Below, piece after piece: positions 17,291 to 25,896 of a stretch of 64,000 bases of DNA. Under the pieces are notes generated by a model. That model made no database searches, was not told the DNA's origin, and saw only the letters and a program-made list of their open reading frames with translations. Origin of the DNA: BOG-908 sp963795825 (lineage in GTDB: Bacteria; Pseudomonadota; Alphaproteobacteria; Acetobacterales; Acetobacteraceae). The DNA is taken from contig CAWCIW010000001.1 in assembly GCA_963795825.1 (NCBI GenBank), positions 434,001 to 498,000 of the forward strand, read 5' to 3'. Every line of letters begins with the position of its first letter. Position 1 is the stretch's first letter. The position numbers were made by a program, and so were the translations under genes.

Positions 17291-18602
17291 ACTCGTCCGT
17301 ATCGAGAAAAAACTGATCTGCGTCCTCGTCGTAGTTGAACAGCTCGGCGAAACGGCCCCAGCCGATCACCGCGCGCAACGTATCCTCGGCGTAGTCTGGC
17401 GACATGTGGTCCTCGAGCTCGTCGCGGAAACGCACGGCGCTGGCTCGGTGGTTCCAGCGTTCGTCTAATACGCCGCGTATGGTGGCGGCGAGTTTTACGT
17501 GTTCGCGCAGGGTCTGTTCAAAGAGGAGCTTGCGTTCGTCGGTGTCGGCGTTGGCGAACTGACGGCCTTTGTCGGTGAGTTTGATGTCGCCTTCTTCGAG
17601 GATGGCGAAATGCAGGAGGGCGAGGGTTTCGCCTAGGGGGAGTAATTCGTCGAGTTCTAGTTGTAGGGCGCCGGCGAGTGGGGGGAGGTCTGCACGGCCG
17701 TGGTAGGGTTCGCCTTGCAGGGTTTCGATCAGGCCGGCCATGAGGTTTATGTTTACCGGGTGGAGCGCGTGCATGTTTCGGGGCTTGTGTAGTGGTGGCT
17801 TCGCCGGAGGTGGGGCGCGGGGACGCTGGTGGCGCGGCGGGTCATCAGGGCGTAGATGTCGTCGACGAATTTGCGGAATGCGGCGTCGTGGCGGTTGCGG
17901 GGATGGGGGAAGGGAACGGAGAGTTCCTGTGCCACGCGGCCGGGATTGGAAGAGAAGACGAGGATGCGGTCGCACATGAGGACGGCTTCTTCGATGTTGT
18001 GCGTTACCATCAGGATGGATCGGACGGGGAGTTTTGAATTCCATCCATAGGTCTATCAGGTCTGTGCGCAGGGTTTCTGCGGTCAGGACGTCGAGGGCGG
18101 AGAAGGGTTCGTCCATCAGGAGGAGGTCTGGGTGGACGACCAGGGCGCGGGCCAGGCCTACGCGTTGGCGCATGCCGCCGGACATTTCCTTGGGGTAGGC
18201 GTCTTCGTAGCCGCCGAGGCCGATGAGGTCGATGGCTTCTTCGGCGCGTTTGTGGCGTTCGGCGCGGGCGACGCCTTGGGCTTCGAGGCCGAGCTCGACG
18301 TTTTCCTGGACGGTGAGCCAGGGGAAGAGGGCGAAGCTTTGGAACACCATGGCGACACCTTCGGCGGGGCCGCGGAGTTGGGTGCCGCGCCAGATCACGT
18401 CGCCGGCGGTGGGCTTCAGGAGGCCGGCTACGATGCGGAGGAGGGTGGATTTGCCGGAGCCGGAGCGGCCGAGGAGGCCTACTATTTCATTGGATTTGAT
18501 TGTTACGTCCACGTTGTCCAGGACCACGAAGTCGCTGGAGGCGTCCTTGTGGTAGGCTTGCTTGCAGTTGCGGACTTCTAGGAGGTTTACGGCTGCGTCC
18601 AT
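17289..18602 (-). CDS. ABC transporter ATP-binding protein with C-terminal AAA-associated domain (two apparent frameshifts)
   Basis: The start is the ATG at 18602. The N-terminal NBD of the nitrate/sulfonate (NrtD/SsuB) class has Walker A GRSGSGKST at 45-53, signature MSGGMRQ at 140-146 and Walker B LLLMDEP at 160-166. At about 18033, in a run of four T on the plus strand, the frame breaks. The H-loop sequence LMVTHNIEEAVLMCDR continues in the neighbouring frame. Somewhere in 17770-17830 the original frame resumes and gives a C-terminal domain of the type appended to some NrtD-like ATPases (LAGLIETLQGEPYHGRADLP, then LLFEQTLREHVKLAATIRG). Two compensating indels suggest base-calling error. 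It partners with the fused permease upstream. The substrate is unknown and no binding-protein gene is adjacent. Confidence 0.8.
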   Translation of the reverse strand: MDAAVNLLEVRNCKQAYHKDASSDFVVLDNVDVTIKSNEIVGLLGRSGSGKSTLLRIVAGLLKPTAGDVIWRGTQLRGPAEGVAMVFQSFALFPWLTVQENVELGLEAQGVARAERHKRAEEAIDLIGLGGYEDAYPKEMSGGMRQRVGLARALVVHPDLLLMDEPFSALDVLTAETLRTDLIDLWMEFKTPRPIHPDGNAQHRRSRPHVRPHPRLLFQSRPRGTGTLRSLPPSPQPPRRRIPQIRRRHLRPDDPPRHQRPRAPPPAKPPLHKPRNMHALHPVNINLMAGLIETLQGEPYHGRADLPPLAGALQLELDELLPLGETLALLHFAILEEGDIKLTDKGRQFANADTDERKLLFEQTLREHVKLAATIRGVLDERWNHRASAVRFRDELEDHMSPDYAEDTLRAVIGWGRFAELFNYDEDADQFFLDTDE

Positions 18603-18650
18603 GGGTGTTCTCGTTTGCAGAGGGTGACGCGGGCTTGGGTTGGGGCGAGG

Positions 18651-18838
18651 TGGGCAAGGAAGAAAGCAGTCCTTTTTCGAGAAAAAGGACCAAAAAGCTT
18701 TTGCTCTGACGGCTGCATCGGCGCGTGCGATATTTCTGCGAGCGTTGGTGCTTGCAAAGTCAGCGCGGGCTGTGGTGCAGGCAAACGGAGCAAAAGCTTT
18801 TTGGTCCTTTTTCTCGAAAAAGGACTGCTTTCTTCCTT
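18651..18838. repeat. Dispersed hairpin repeat, paired arms (A/A)
   Basis: Left arm 18651-18718, right arm 18775-18838, spacer about 60 bp with an inner CTGCGAGC/GCTTGCA partial hairpin. It fills the gap between the ATPase start and the permease stop in the same operon. Confidence 0.92.
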
Positions 18839-18841
18839 ACC

Positions 18842-20581
18842 TCACATCCGCAGACGTTTCGAGGAATACGCGTACATCGGCCGCCATACCAGGCGGTTGA
18901 AGGTGAGGACGAAGCCGGCCATCACGACCATGCCGAGGAGGACCCGGGCGGTGTCGCCCTTGAAGGTGGCCTCCTGGATGTAGGAGCCGAGGCCGTGGGC
19001 GCGCAGGGTGACGCGGCCCCAGGTGGCGACTTCGGCGAGCAGCGAGGCATTCCAGCAGCCGCCCGAGGCGGTGATGGCGCCGGTTACGAAATAGGGGAAG
19101 ATGCCGGGCAGGATCACGCGGCGCCACCAGAGCAGGCCGCCGACGCGGAAGTTTTTGGCGGCTTCCTGGAGGTCACCGGGGTAGGCGGCGGCACCGGCGA
19201 TCACGTTGAAGGCGATGTACCATTGCGTGCCTAGGATGATGAGCGGGGTTAGCCAGATGTCCGGGTTCAGGGCGTAGCGGACAATCAGCACGACGAAGAT
19301 GGGATAGAAGAGGTTGGCGGGGAAGGCGGCCAGGAATTGGGCGGCGCCGCCTAGGACGCGGGACCAGCGCGGGGAGAGGCCGATGAGGACGCCCAGCGGG
19401 ACCCAGACCAGGGTGGCCAGGGCCATCAGGATGACGACGCGGGTTAGGGTGTAGAGGCCCAGCAGGAGGGCGGTGCCCAGGTCCGCCATCGTGAGGTGGC
19501 CGGCGATGCAGAAGGTGGTGATGCGCCAGGCGGCCCAGAGGACGACCAGGCCCAGGACGGCGAAGAGGGCGTAGTCGGTGCGGCGGGAGGGGGCGCGGTC
19601 CCGGCGGGGGCGGCCGGCGGTGCGGGGGGCTAGACGTAGGCCGCTGAAGGCGAAGAAGAGGCTGCCCAGGGCGTCACCGGCGCGGCGGAGGACGCGCGTT
19701 CGGCGGAGCATGGCGAGCATCCAGGGGTCGCTGCCGGCATCGACCTGGGTGGTTTCGAAGCGGAATTTGGCGCTCCAGGCGACCAGGGGGCGGAAGAGGA
19801 GTTGGTCGTAGGCCAGGATTACGAGGAGCATGGCGCCGATGGCGTAGAGCACGGCGTGGATGTTTTTGGAGACGAGGGCTAGGGCGATGTAGCTGCCTAT
19901 GCCGGGGAGCTGGAAGCTGGTGTTGCCTACGGTTACGGCTTCGGAGGCGACGAGGCTGAACCAGCCGCCGGACATCGACATCATCATGTTCCAGACCAGG
20001 CCGGGCGTGGCGAAGGGGACTTCGAGGCGCCAGAAGCGCTGCCAGGGGGAGAGGCCGAAGCCTCTTGTGGCTTCGTCGAGGTCCGAGGGGATGGTTTGCA
20101 GGGACTGGTACATGCTGAAGGCCATGTTCCAGGCCTGGCTGGTGAAGATGACGAAGATGACGGCGAGTTCGGCGCCGATGACCTGGCCGGGGAAGAGGCC
20201 GAGGAAGAAGGTGACCGTGAAGGTTAGGAAGCCGAAGATCGGGAGGGATTGGAGGATGTCGAGGATTGGGACGAGGACTAGGCCGGCGCGGCGGCTTTTG
20301 GCGGCGAAGGTTGCGTAGGTGAAGGTGAAGAGGAGGGAGCAGGCGAGGGCGGCGAACATGCGCATTACGGTGCGCAGGGCGTAGCCTGGGAGGTAGGCGG
20401 GGTCGAGCTGGATGGCGGTTGTTTGGGGGACTTCGAGGGGGGCGAAGGTGTGTCGGGCGGCGTGGGCGACCGCGATGAGGAGGGCGGTGACGGCGAGGAG
20501 GGCCGCTAGGTCGAAGCCGTTGGGGAGGCGGCGGACGCTGGCGGTGTAGGGGGCGCGCGCTTGCAGGGTGGTGTCGGACAT
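18842..20581 (-). CDS. Fused ABC transporter permease (two MetI-like domains)
   Basis: 579 residues from the ATG at 20581, followed by MSDTTLQARAPYT; longer readings run through repeat sequence. Two homologous permease halves of about six helices each are joined by an Arg-rich linker near 300-325. Each half has an EAA-type coupling loop: EATRGFGLSPWQRFWRLEVP (about 205) and EAAKNFRVGGLLWWRRVILP (about 490). Such double permeases with an NrtD-class ATPase are found in nitrate/sulfonate/taurine-type importers. The ATPase gene lies downstream on the same strand. No binding-protein gene is adjacent, so the substrate is open. Confidence 0.87.
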   Translation of the reverse strand: MSDTTLQARAPYTASVRRLPNGFDLAALLAVTALLIAVAHAARHTFAPLEVPQTTAIQLDPAYLPGYALRTVMRMFAALACSLLFTFTYATFAAKSRRAGLVLVPILDILQSLPIFGFLTFTVTFFLGLFPGQVIGAELAVIFVIFTSQAWNMAFSMYQSLQTIPSDLDEATRGFGLSPWQRFWRLEVPFATPGLVWNMMMSMSGGWFSLVASEAVTVGNTSFQLPGIGSYIALALVSKNIHAVLYAIGAMLLVILAYDQLLFRPLVAWSAKFRFETTQVDAGSDPWMLAMLRRTRVLRRAGDALGSLFFAFSGLRLAPRTAGRPRRDRAPSRRTDYALFAVLGLVVLWAAWRITTFCIAGHLTMADLGTALLLGLYTLTRVVILMALATLVWVPLGVLIGLSPRWSRVLGGAAQFLAAFPANLFYPIFVVLIVRYALNPDIWLTPLIILGTQWYIAFNVIAGAAAYPGDLQEAAKNFRVGGLLWWRRVILPGIFPYFVTGAITASGGCWNASLLAEVATWGRVTLRAHGLGSYIQEATFKGDTARVLLGMVVMAGFVLTFNRLVWRPMYAYSSKRLRM

Positions 20582-20652
20582 TGGCGCGGCCTTGGTGGGT
20601 TGGTGTGGTCTGACCATTGGGGCGGGGCGAAGGCAAGCTTTGGTGGCGTCGG

Positions 20653-20712
20653 AACCGACAGGGCGCAAAAGTTTTTTGGTCCTTTTTTCCAAAAAAGGAC
20701 TGCTTTCTTGCT
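20653..20712. repeat. Dispersed hairpin repeat, single arm (type A)
   Basis: CCGACAGGGCGCAAAAG edge, then GGTCCTTTTTT-CC-AAAAAAGGAC. It lies between the divergently oriented permease gene (minus) and the CoA-transferase genes (plus). Confidence 0.88.
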
Positions 20713-20758
20713 GCGTGCCGGCTACGGGTAGGTTGGATTTGGGAGCGCCGGGCAGACC

Positions 20759-21424
20759 GTGATTGACAAGATTGTGCCGGATCTGGCCGCGGCGATTGCC
20801 GGCATTGGCGACGGGGCGACTATTCTGGTGGGGGGGTTTGGCGAAACGGGGGTGCCGTTTGCATTGCTGCAGGGCGTGGCGGATGCCGGCGTTCGGGACC
20901 TGGTGTTGGTTAGCAATAATTCTGGGGTGGCGGATAAGGGCGTGTCCCAGTTGTTGCAGTTGGGGCGGGTGCGGAAGATTATTTGTTCGTATCCGCGGTC
21001 GGCGGGGTCTGTGGTGTTCGATGAGGTTTATGCGCGTGGGGGGCTGGAGCTGGAGCTGGTGCCGCAGGGGACTTTGACGGAGCGGATACGGGCTGGGGGG
21101 GCTGGGATTGGTGGGTTTTATACGCGGACTGGTGTGGGGACGAAGCTGACGGAGGGGCGGGAGACACGGGTGATCGATGGGCAGGTTTATGTTTTGGAGA
21201 GTCCGCTGCGGGGGGATGTGGCGTTGATCAAGGGGGAGTTGGGGGATCGGTGGGGGAATCTTACGTATCGGTTGTCGGCGCGCAATTTTGGGCCGGTTAT
21301 GGCGCCGGCGGCGACGCTTACGGTGGCGCAGGTTCGGCATTTGGTTCCGTTGGGGGGGATCGATCCGGAGTTGGTGGTGACGCCTGGGATTTTTGTTAAT
21401 CGTGTGTGGGCTTGTAACGAATGA
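20759..21424 (+). CDS. 3-oxoacid CoA-transferase subunit A
   Basis: 221 residues from a GTG at 20759 (MIDKIVPDLAAAIAGI). Class I CoA-transferase alpha motifs are present: DGATILVGGFGETGVP near 18-33, VSNNSGVADKGVSQLL and the glycine-rich GGAGIGGFYTRTGVGT. These form the CoA-binding subunit of ScoA/PcaI/AtoD-type enzymes. It overlaps the subunit B gene by four bases (ATGA), so the two are translationally coupled. Substrate choice (succinyl-CoA with acetoacetate or 3-oxoadipate) cannot be read from the sequence. No ketone-body or protocatechuate genes are adjacent. Confidence 0.9.
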   Translation: MIDKIVPDLAAAIAGIGDGATILVGGFGETGVPFALLQGVADAGVRDLVLVSNNSGVADKGVSQLLQLGRVRKIICSYPRSAGSVVFDEVYARGGLELELVPQGTLTERIRAGGAGIGGFYTRTGVGTKLTEGRETRVIDGQVYVLESPLRGDVALIKGELGDRWGNLTYRLSARNFGPVMAPAATLTVAQVRHLVPLGGIDPELVVTPGIFVNRVWACNE

Positions 21425-22053
21425 CGACTAATCTTCGCCATGCGATTGCGCGTCGGGCGGCGCAGGATTTGCCGGATGGGGCTTATGTGAATTTGGGGAT
21501 CGGGCTGCCTACGCTGGTGGCTGGGCATACGCCGGTGGGGCGGGAGATTATTTTCCATAGCGAGAATGGGTTGCTGGGGGTGGGGCCGCCGCCGCCTGCT
21601 GGGGCGGAGGATGTAGATCTGATCAATGCGGGCAAGCAGCCGGTGACGTTGCTGCCGGGGGCTGCGGTGTTTCATCACAACGATGCGTTCGTGATGATGC
21701 GGGGGGGGCATTTGGATTACGCTTTGCTTGGGGGGTTTCAGGTTTCTGCCGGTGGGGATCTGGCGAATTGGAGTATTGGGGAGACTGGCAAGGCGCCGGC
21801 TGTGGGAGGGGCTATGGATCTTGCGGCCGGAGCTAAGCAGGTTTGGGTTTTGATGGAGCATGTGACGAAGGAGGGGGCGCCTCGGATTGTGGAGCGGTGC
21901 TCTTATCCTTTGACGGCTGCTGGGGTGGTTCGCCGGATTTATACGGATATGGCGGTTATTGATGTTGGGCGGGAAATGGTGGTGCGGGAGTTGAGCGAGG
22001 GGGTTTCGTTTGCGTATTTGCAGGAGCGGACTGGGGTTCGGTTGGTCAGGTAG
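21421..22053 (+). CDS. 3-oxoacid CoA-transferase subunit B
   Basis: 210 residues starting with the ATG that overlaps the subunit A stop. The catalytic glutamate lies in HSENGLLG (Glu48), the conserved ENG motif that forms the enzyme-CoA thioester. VNLGIGLPTLVAG and RGGHLDYALLGGFQVS are further family signatures. It pairs with subunit A to move CoA from succinyl-CoA to a 3-oxoacid in the cytoplasm. The stop lies at the edge of a single repeat arm. Confidence 0.92.
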   Translation: MTTNLRHAIARRAAQDLPDGAYVNLGIGLPTLVAGHTPVGREIIFHSENGLLGVGPPPPAGAEDVDLINAGKQPVTLLPGAAVFHHNDAFVMMRGGHLDYALLGGFQVSAGGDLANWSIGETGKAPAVGGAMDLAAGAKQVWVLMEHVTKEGAPRIVERCSYPLTAAGVVRRIYTDMAVIDVGREMVVRELSEGVSFAYLQERTGVRLVR

Positions 22054-22115
22054 GAAGTAAGGCCTTCTTTTTTGTAAAAAAGAAGCAAAAAACTTTTGGT
22101 CCCGCTGTCGCCGTT
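22050..22115. repeat. Dispersed hairpin repeat, single arm (type B)
   Basis: TAGGAAGTAAGGCCTTCTTT-TTTG-TAAAAAAGAAGC, then AAAAACTTTTGGTCCC and the GCTGTCGCC edge. It overlaps the CoA-transferase B stop codon. Confidence 0.87.
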
Positions 22116-22151
22116 CGGTGCTGGGATTCATTTTGCTGTTGGGTGGTTTCT

Positions 22152-22805
22152 ATGTTTTTGGCTGTTCTAGGCGATGCGGATTTTGCTGTGCGGCGGATTT
22201 ATTGCGTTGGGCAGAATTATCGGGCGCATAGTTTGGAGATGGGGGGCGATCCTACGCGGCAGACGCCATTCTTTTTCCAGAAGCCGGCGGATGCTTTGGT
22301 GGCGGATGGTGGGGTGGTGCCTTATCCGTCGCGGACGCGGGATTTCCATCATGAGGTGGAGCTTGTTGTGGCTATCGGGGCGCAGGCGGATTGCGTTTCG
22401 GTGGAGCAGGCTTTGTCTGTGGTGTTTGGGTATGCGGTTGGGCTGGATATGACGCGGCGGGATTTGCAGGCGGAGGCGAAAAAGGCTGGGCGGCCTTGGG
22501 ATATGGCGAAGGGGTTCGATTACTCGGCGCCTTGCGGGACGATTACGCGCGCGGGGGAAGTGGGGGCGATGACGCGGGGGGCGATCTGGGTTCGGGTGGA
22601 TGATGCGGTTCGGCAGAGTAGCGATTTGTCGGAGCTGATCTGGTCCGTGCCGGAGATCATTGCGGAGCTGTCGACCTATGTGACGCTGATGCCGGGGGAT
22701 CTGATTTTTACGGGGACGCCGGATAAGGTTGGGCCGGTGGAGCGTGGGGCGCGGTTGCATGCGCATGTGGATGGGTTGTCGGATTTGCGGGTTACGGTGG
22801 TTTGA
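22152..22805 (+). CDS. Fumarylacetoacetate hydrolase family protein
   Basis: 217 residues from the ATG at 22152 (a GTG three codons earlier is possible). Short FAH-domain proteins of this kind start with RRIYCVGQNYRAHSLEMG and keep the metal-ligand glutamates in FHHEVELVVAIG and the loop DMTRRDLQAEAKKAGRPWD. LMPGDLIFTGTPDKVGPV is the closing signature. Relatives hydrolyse or decarboxylate acylpyruvates or 2-oxo-3-enoate intermediates of aromatic degradation. The precise reaction is unknown here. It is co-directional with the CoA-transferase pair, about 100 bp after it. The stop touches the left arm of a paired repeat. Confidence 0.87.
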   Translation: MFLAVLGDADFAVRRIYCVGQNYRAHSLEMGGDPTRQTPFFFQKPADALVADGGVVPYPSRTRDFHHEVELVVAIGAQADCVSVEQALSVVFGYAVGLDMTRRDLQAEAKKAGRPWDMAKGFDYSAPCGTITRAGEVGAMTRGAIWVRVDDAVRQSSDLSELIWSVPEIIAELSTYVTLMPGDLIFTGTPDKVGPVERGARLHAHVDGLSDLRVTVV

Positions 22806-22981
22806 AGGAAGGCCTTCTTTTTCGAGAAAAAGAAGCAAAAAGCTTTTGCGGTGACGCCTGCACTGGGATCTGGATTCTGCTGCAAGCGTAGGGGCTTGCA
22901 GATACGGTGTGGGCTTCGGGGCAGGCGTCAGAGCAAAAGCTTTTTGGTCCTTTTTCTCGAAAAAGGACTACTTGCTTTCTA
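22805..22981. repeat. Dispersed hairpin repeat, paired arms (B/A)
   Basis: Best-preserved complete unit. The left arm B, with GTGACGCCTGCA, faces the right arm A, with GGCAGGCGTCAGAGC. In the spacer an inner hairpin CTGCAAGC...GCTTGCAG (about 22879-22901) is intact. The FAH gene and tyrS converge on it, and the tyrS stop is read from the right arm. Confidence 0.95.
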
Positions 22982-24206
22982 GGCGTATCATCCGATGCTG
23001 CTTACGCCCCGCAGAAAGCTTGCAGCTCCCCGCAGTAAAGTCCGTGTCGGCCAGGAGGCGCGCCTCGTCGGTGATGGCTTCGTCGTTCAGGCGGGCGCCG
23101 CCGCCGCGGATCAGGCGGCGGGCTTCGCCGTTGCTGGTGGACAGGCCGCTTTCCGCGAGCAGGCGGTAGATGGGCAGGCCGGCGGCTAGGGCGGCGGCGG
23201 TGATGTTGTGGGTGGGGAGGGTTTCGGCGGCGCCGCCTTCTTCGAAGGTGGTGCGGGCGGTAACGGCTGCGGCGGTGGCGGCTTCGCGGCCGTGGAGGAG
23301 GGCGGTCACTTCGTTGGCGAGGGTTTTTTTGGCGTCGTTGATTTCGGCGCCGCCCAGGGCTTCGAGGCGGGTGGTTTCGGCGAGGGGGAGATCGGTGAAG
23401 AGGCGGAGGAAGCGGCCTACGTCGGCGTCTTCCACGTTGCGCCAGTACTGCCAGAAATCGTAGGGGGAGAGGCGGGCGGCGCTTAGCCATACGGCGCCTT
23501 TCGCGGTTTTGCCCATTTTTGCGCCGGAGGCGGTGGTAAGGAGTGGGGTGGTTAGGCCGAAGACCTGGGCGCCGTCCATGCGGCGGACCAGGTCCACGCC
23601 GCTGACGATGTTGCCCCACTGGTCCGAGCCGCCGAGTTGCAGGCGTACGCCGTGTCGGCGGTGCAGCTCGCGGAAATCGTAGCTTTGCAGGATCATGTAG
23701 TTGAATTCGAGGAACGTCAGCGGCTGTTCGCGTTCCAGGCGGAGGCGTACGCTGTCCATGGTGAGCATGCGGTTTACGGTGAAGTGCGGGCCTACTTCGC
23801 GCAGCAGGGCGATGTAGCCGAGTTCATCAAGCCAGTCGGCATTGTTGGCCATTCGGGCGTCGGTGGGGGCGGTGCCGAAGCGCAGGTAGCTGGCGAAGTT
23901 GGCTTGGATGCCGGCCATGTTGTTGGCGATTGCCGCGTCGTCGAGCAGTTGGCGGGTTTCGTCCTTGCCGGAGGGATCGCCTATGCGGGTGGTGCCGCCG
24001 CCCATCAGGACGATGGGGGTGTAGCCGTGTTTCTGGGCCAGGCGCATCATCATGATCTGCACGAGGCTGCCGACGTGGAGGCTGTCTGCCGTGCAGTCGA
24101 AGCCGGTGTAGAAGGGGGTGGGGCCGGCTTCGGCGAGGGCGGATTCGTCGGTGCATTGGTGGAGGAAGCCGCGGGATTTGGCTTCTTGCAGGAAGGCGCT
24201 TTGCAT
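22968..24206 (-). CDS. tyrS: Tyrosyl-tRNA synthetase
   Basis: 412 residues from the ATG at 24206 (MQSAFLQEAKSRGF); in-frame sequence upstream is repeat-derived. Class I signatures are HVGS at 44-47 (HIGH box) and KMGKT at 230-234 (KMSKS box). The tyrosine pocket motifs YTGFD (33-37), QSYDF and QLGGSDQWGN are present. The C-terminal S4-like domain contains IYRLLAESGLSTSNGEARR. It attaches tyrosine to tRNA-Tyr. The last residues, ESK, and the TAG stop are encoded by the repeat arm. Confidence 0.95.
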   Translation of the reverse strand: MQSAFLQEAKSRGFLHQCTDESALAEAGPTPFYTGFDCTADSLHVGSLVQIMMMRLAQKHGYTPIVLMGGGTTRIGDPSGKDETRQLLDDAAIANNMAGIQANFASYLRFGTAPTDARMANNADWLDELGYIALLREVGPHFTVNRMLTMDSVRLRLEREQPLTFLEFNYMILQSYDFRELHRRHGVRLQLGGSDQWGNIVSGVDLVRRMDGAQVFGLTTPLLTTASGAKMGKTAKGAVWLSAARLSPYDFWQYWRNVEDADVGRFLRLFTDLPLAETTRLEALGGAEINDAKKTLANEVTALLHGREAATAAAVTARTTFEEGGAAETLPTHNITAAALAAGLPIYRLLAESGLSTSNGEARRLIRGGGARLNDEAITDEARLLADTDFTAGSCKLSAGRKQHRMIRLESK

Positions 24207-24220
24207 TTGGTGTCCTAAGG

Positions 24221-24407
24221 TAGCAAGCAAGGCCTTCTTTTCTGAAGAAAAAGAAGCAAAAGACTTTTGTCCTGACGCCTGCACGGAGGCACCATTTGAT
24301 GTCTGCGGGCGCGCGCTTTGGCAGAAAGTGTGTGGGCGTTTGTGCAGGCGTCGGAGCAAGAGTTTTTTGCTTCTTTTTTGCAAAAAAGAAGGCCTTGCTT
24401 GCTTACT
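24221..24407. repeat. Dispersed hairpin repeat, paired arms (B/B)
   Basis: Left arm 24221-24284 and right arm 24343-24407, with hairpin loops TCTGAAGA and TTGC. This is the one clear case between divergent genes (tyrS minus, anmK plus), so here it lies in both 5' leaders. Confidence 0.92.
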
Positions 24408-24432
24408 CTTTCTTGCTTCGGGAGCCAAATTG

Positions 24433-25482
24433 ATGCGCGCGATCGGGCTGATGAGCGGCACGTCCTTGGACGGCGTGGATGCGGCCTGGCTGGAGACGGA
24501 TGGGCGTAGCGTGCAGGCTTTTGGGCCGGCGCTGACGGTTGCGTATCCGGCGGATTTGCGGGCGCGGCTGCGGGGATTGATCGATCTGGGGGAGGCTGCT
24601 GCGCCGGCGCTGGTGGGTGCGGTCGAGGGGGAGCTTACGCGGATACATGCCGAGGCGGTGGCGGCGCTCGGGGTTTCCGCGGAGCTGATCGGGTTTCATG
24701 GGCAGACGATACTGCATGCGCCGGATCGGGGGGTGACCTGGCAGATTGGCGATGCGGGGATGTTGGCGGCGCTGACGGGGGTTCCGGTGGCGTATGATTT
24801 CCGGACGGCGGATGTGGCGGCCGGCGGGCAGGGGGCGCCTTTGGTGCCGGTGTTTCATGCGGCTTTGGCGGCCGGGTTGGGGCGGCCTTTGCTGGTGGTG
24901 AATATCGGGGGGGTGGCGAATGTGACGTTTATGGGTCGGGACGGGGTTTTGCTGGCTTGCGATGTGGGGCCGGGGAATGCGTTGCTGGACGATTGGATGC
25001 TGGCGCGCACGGGGGTTCCGGTGGATCTGGATGGACGGGCGGCGGCGGCGGGGCGGGTGGACGAAAGGTTGTTGGGGCGGTTGCTGGCGCATCCGTTTTT
25101 TGGGTTGGGGGCGCCGAAATCGTTGGATCGGCAGCATTTTGCCGGGGTTTTGGGGGAGATGGGGGGGTTATCGACCGAGGATGGGGCGGCGACTTTGGCG
25201 GCGTTTACGGCGCGGGCGATTGCGGGGTTGGTTTTGCCGGAGCGTCCGGTTCGGGTGTTGGTTTGTGGGGGTGGGCGGCGGAATCCGGCCATCATGGCGG
25301 CTCTGGGGGAGGCGATGGGTGCGCCGGTGGCGGCGGTGGAGGCGGTTGGGTGGGATGGGGATGCTTTGGAGGCGCAGTGTTTTGGGTTTTTGGCGGTTCG
25401 GGTTCGGCTGGGGTTGCCGCTGAGTTTCCCGGGGACGACGGGGGTGGGCGCGCCGCAGGTTGGGGGGCGGGTTGTTGGGTGA
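24433..25482 (+). CDS. anmK: Anhydro-N-acetylmuramic acid kinase
   Basis: 349 residues from the ATG at 24433, 25 bp after the repeat. The N-terminal phosphate-binding motif is GLMSGTSLDGVDAA, with FHGQTILHAP and QIGDAG next. The second-lobe motifs are VVNIGGVANVT, CDVGPGNALLDDW and VLVCGGGRRNPAIM. The family opens the 1,6-anhydro ring of anhMurNAc while phosphorylating it, giving MurNAc-6-P for cell-wall recycling. anmK beside tyrS is a common order in alphaproteobacteria. Confidence 0.93.
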   Translation: MRAIGLMSGTSLDGVDAAWLETDGRSVQAFGPALTVAYPADLRARLRGLIDLGEAAAPALVGAVEGELTRIHAEAVAALGVSAELIGFHGQTILHAPDRGVTWQIGDAGMLAALTGVPVAYDFRTADVAAGGQGAPLVPVFHAALAAGLGRPLLVVNIGGVANVTFMGRDGVLLACDVGPGNALLDDWMLARTGVPVDLDGRAAAAGRVDERLLGRLLAHPFFGLGAPKSLDRQHFAGVLGEMGGLSTEDGAATLAAFTARAIAGLVLPERPVRVLVCGGGRRNPAIMAALGEAMGAPVAAVEAVGWDGDALEAQCFGFLAVRVRLGLPLSFPGTTGVGAPQVGGRVVG

Positions 25483-25583
25483 GGGTGTTCTGGCGTTTGG
25501 GTGGTGTGTTTGGGTGGGGCGGGGTGCCCGTGGATTTGTGGACAACGCAAGGGCGTTGACCACAACTCCACAGGCGCAGCATC

Positions 25584-25878
25584 TGCAATGAAGTGGTAAG
25601 TTTGGTTGGTTTAGTTTAGTTTAGTGCTTTGCGATTTACGTGTGCAGGCCTGGACTTTGCAGAACCCGGTGAAGCGACGCCGCCAGCGGTGGAGCAAAAG
25701 TTTTGGCCCAATTTTTCAAAAAAATAGGACTGCTGCAATGAAAGTGTAAGTTTGTTGGTTAGTTTGGTGCTGCGCGATCAACGTGTGCCAGCCTGGACTT
25801 TGCAAAACTAGATGGAGCGACTACGCAAGCGGGGAAGCAAAAGTTTTTTGGTCCTTTTTTTCAAAAAAGGACTGCTTG
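25584..25878. repeat. Tandem duplication (about 150-bp period), each copy ending in a hairpin-repeat arm
   Basis: Unit 1 (25584-25733) and unit 2 (25734-25878) share TGCAATGAA, AGTTTGGTT/AGTTTGTT, ACGTGTGC, GCCTGGACTTTGCA and a closing single arm. The arm in unit 1 is damaged (GGCCCAATTTTTCAAAAAAATAGGAC); the arm in unit 2 is intact type A. The rest of the 414-bp gap 25483-25896 holds a CAACGC/GCGTTG mini-hairpin near 25546 and no gene. Confidence 0.75.
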
Positions 25879-25896
25879 CCTTGCCTTGCCTAACCT

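Noticed and set aside
25530..25580. Replication-origin-like DnaA boxes near TGTGGACAACGC and CCACAACTCCACAG
   Set aside because: Only one or two weak box-like words, no cluster, no AT-rich unwinding region and no dnaA or parAB nearby.
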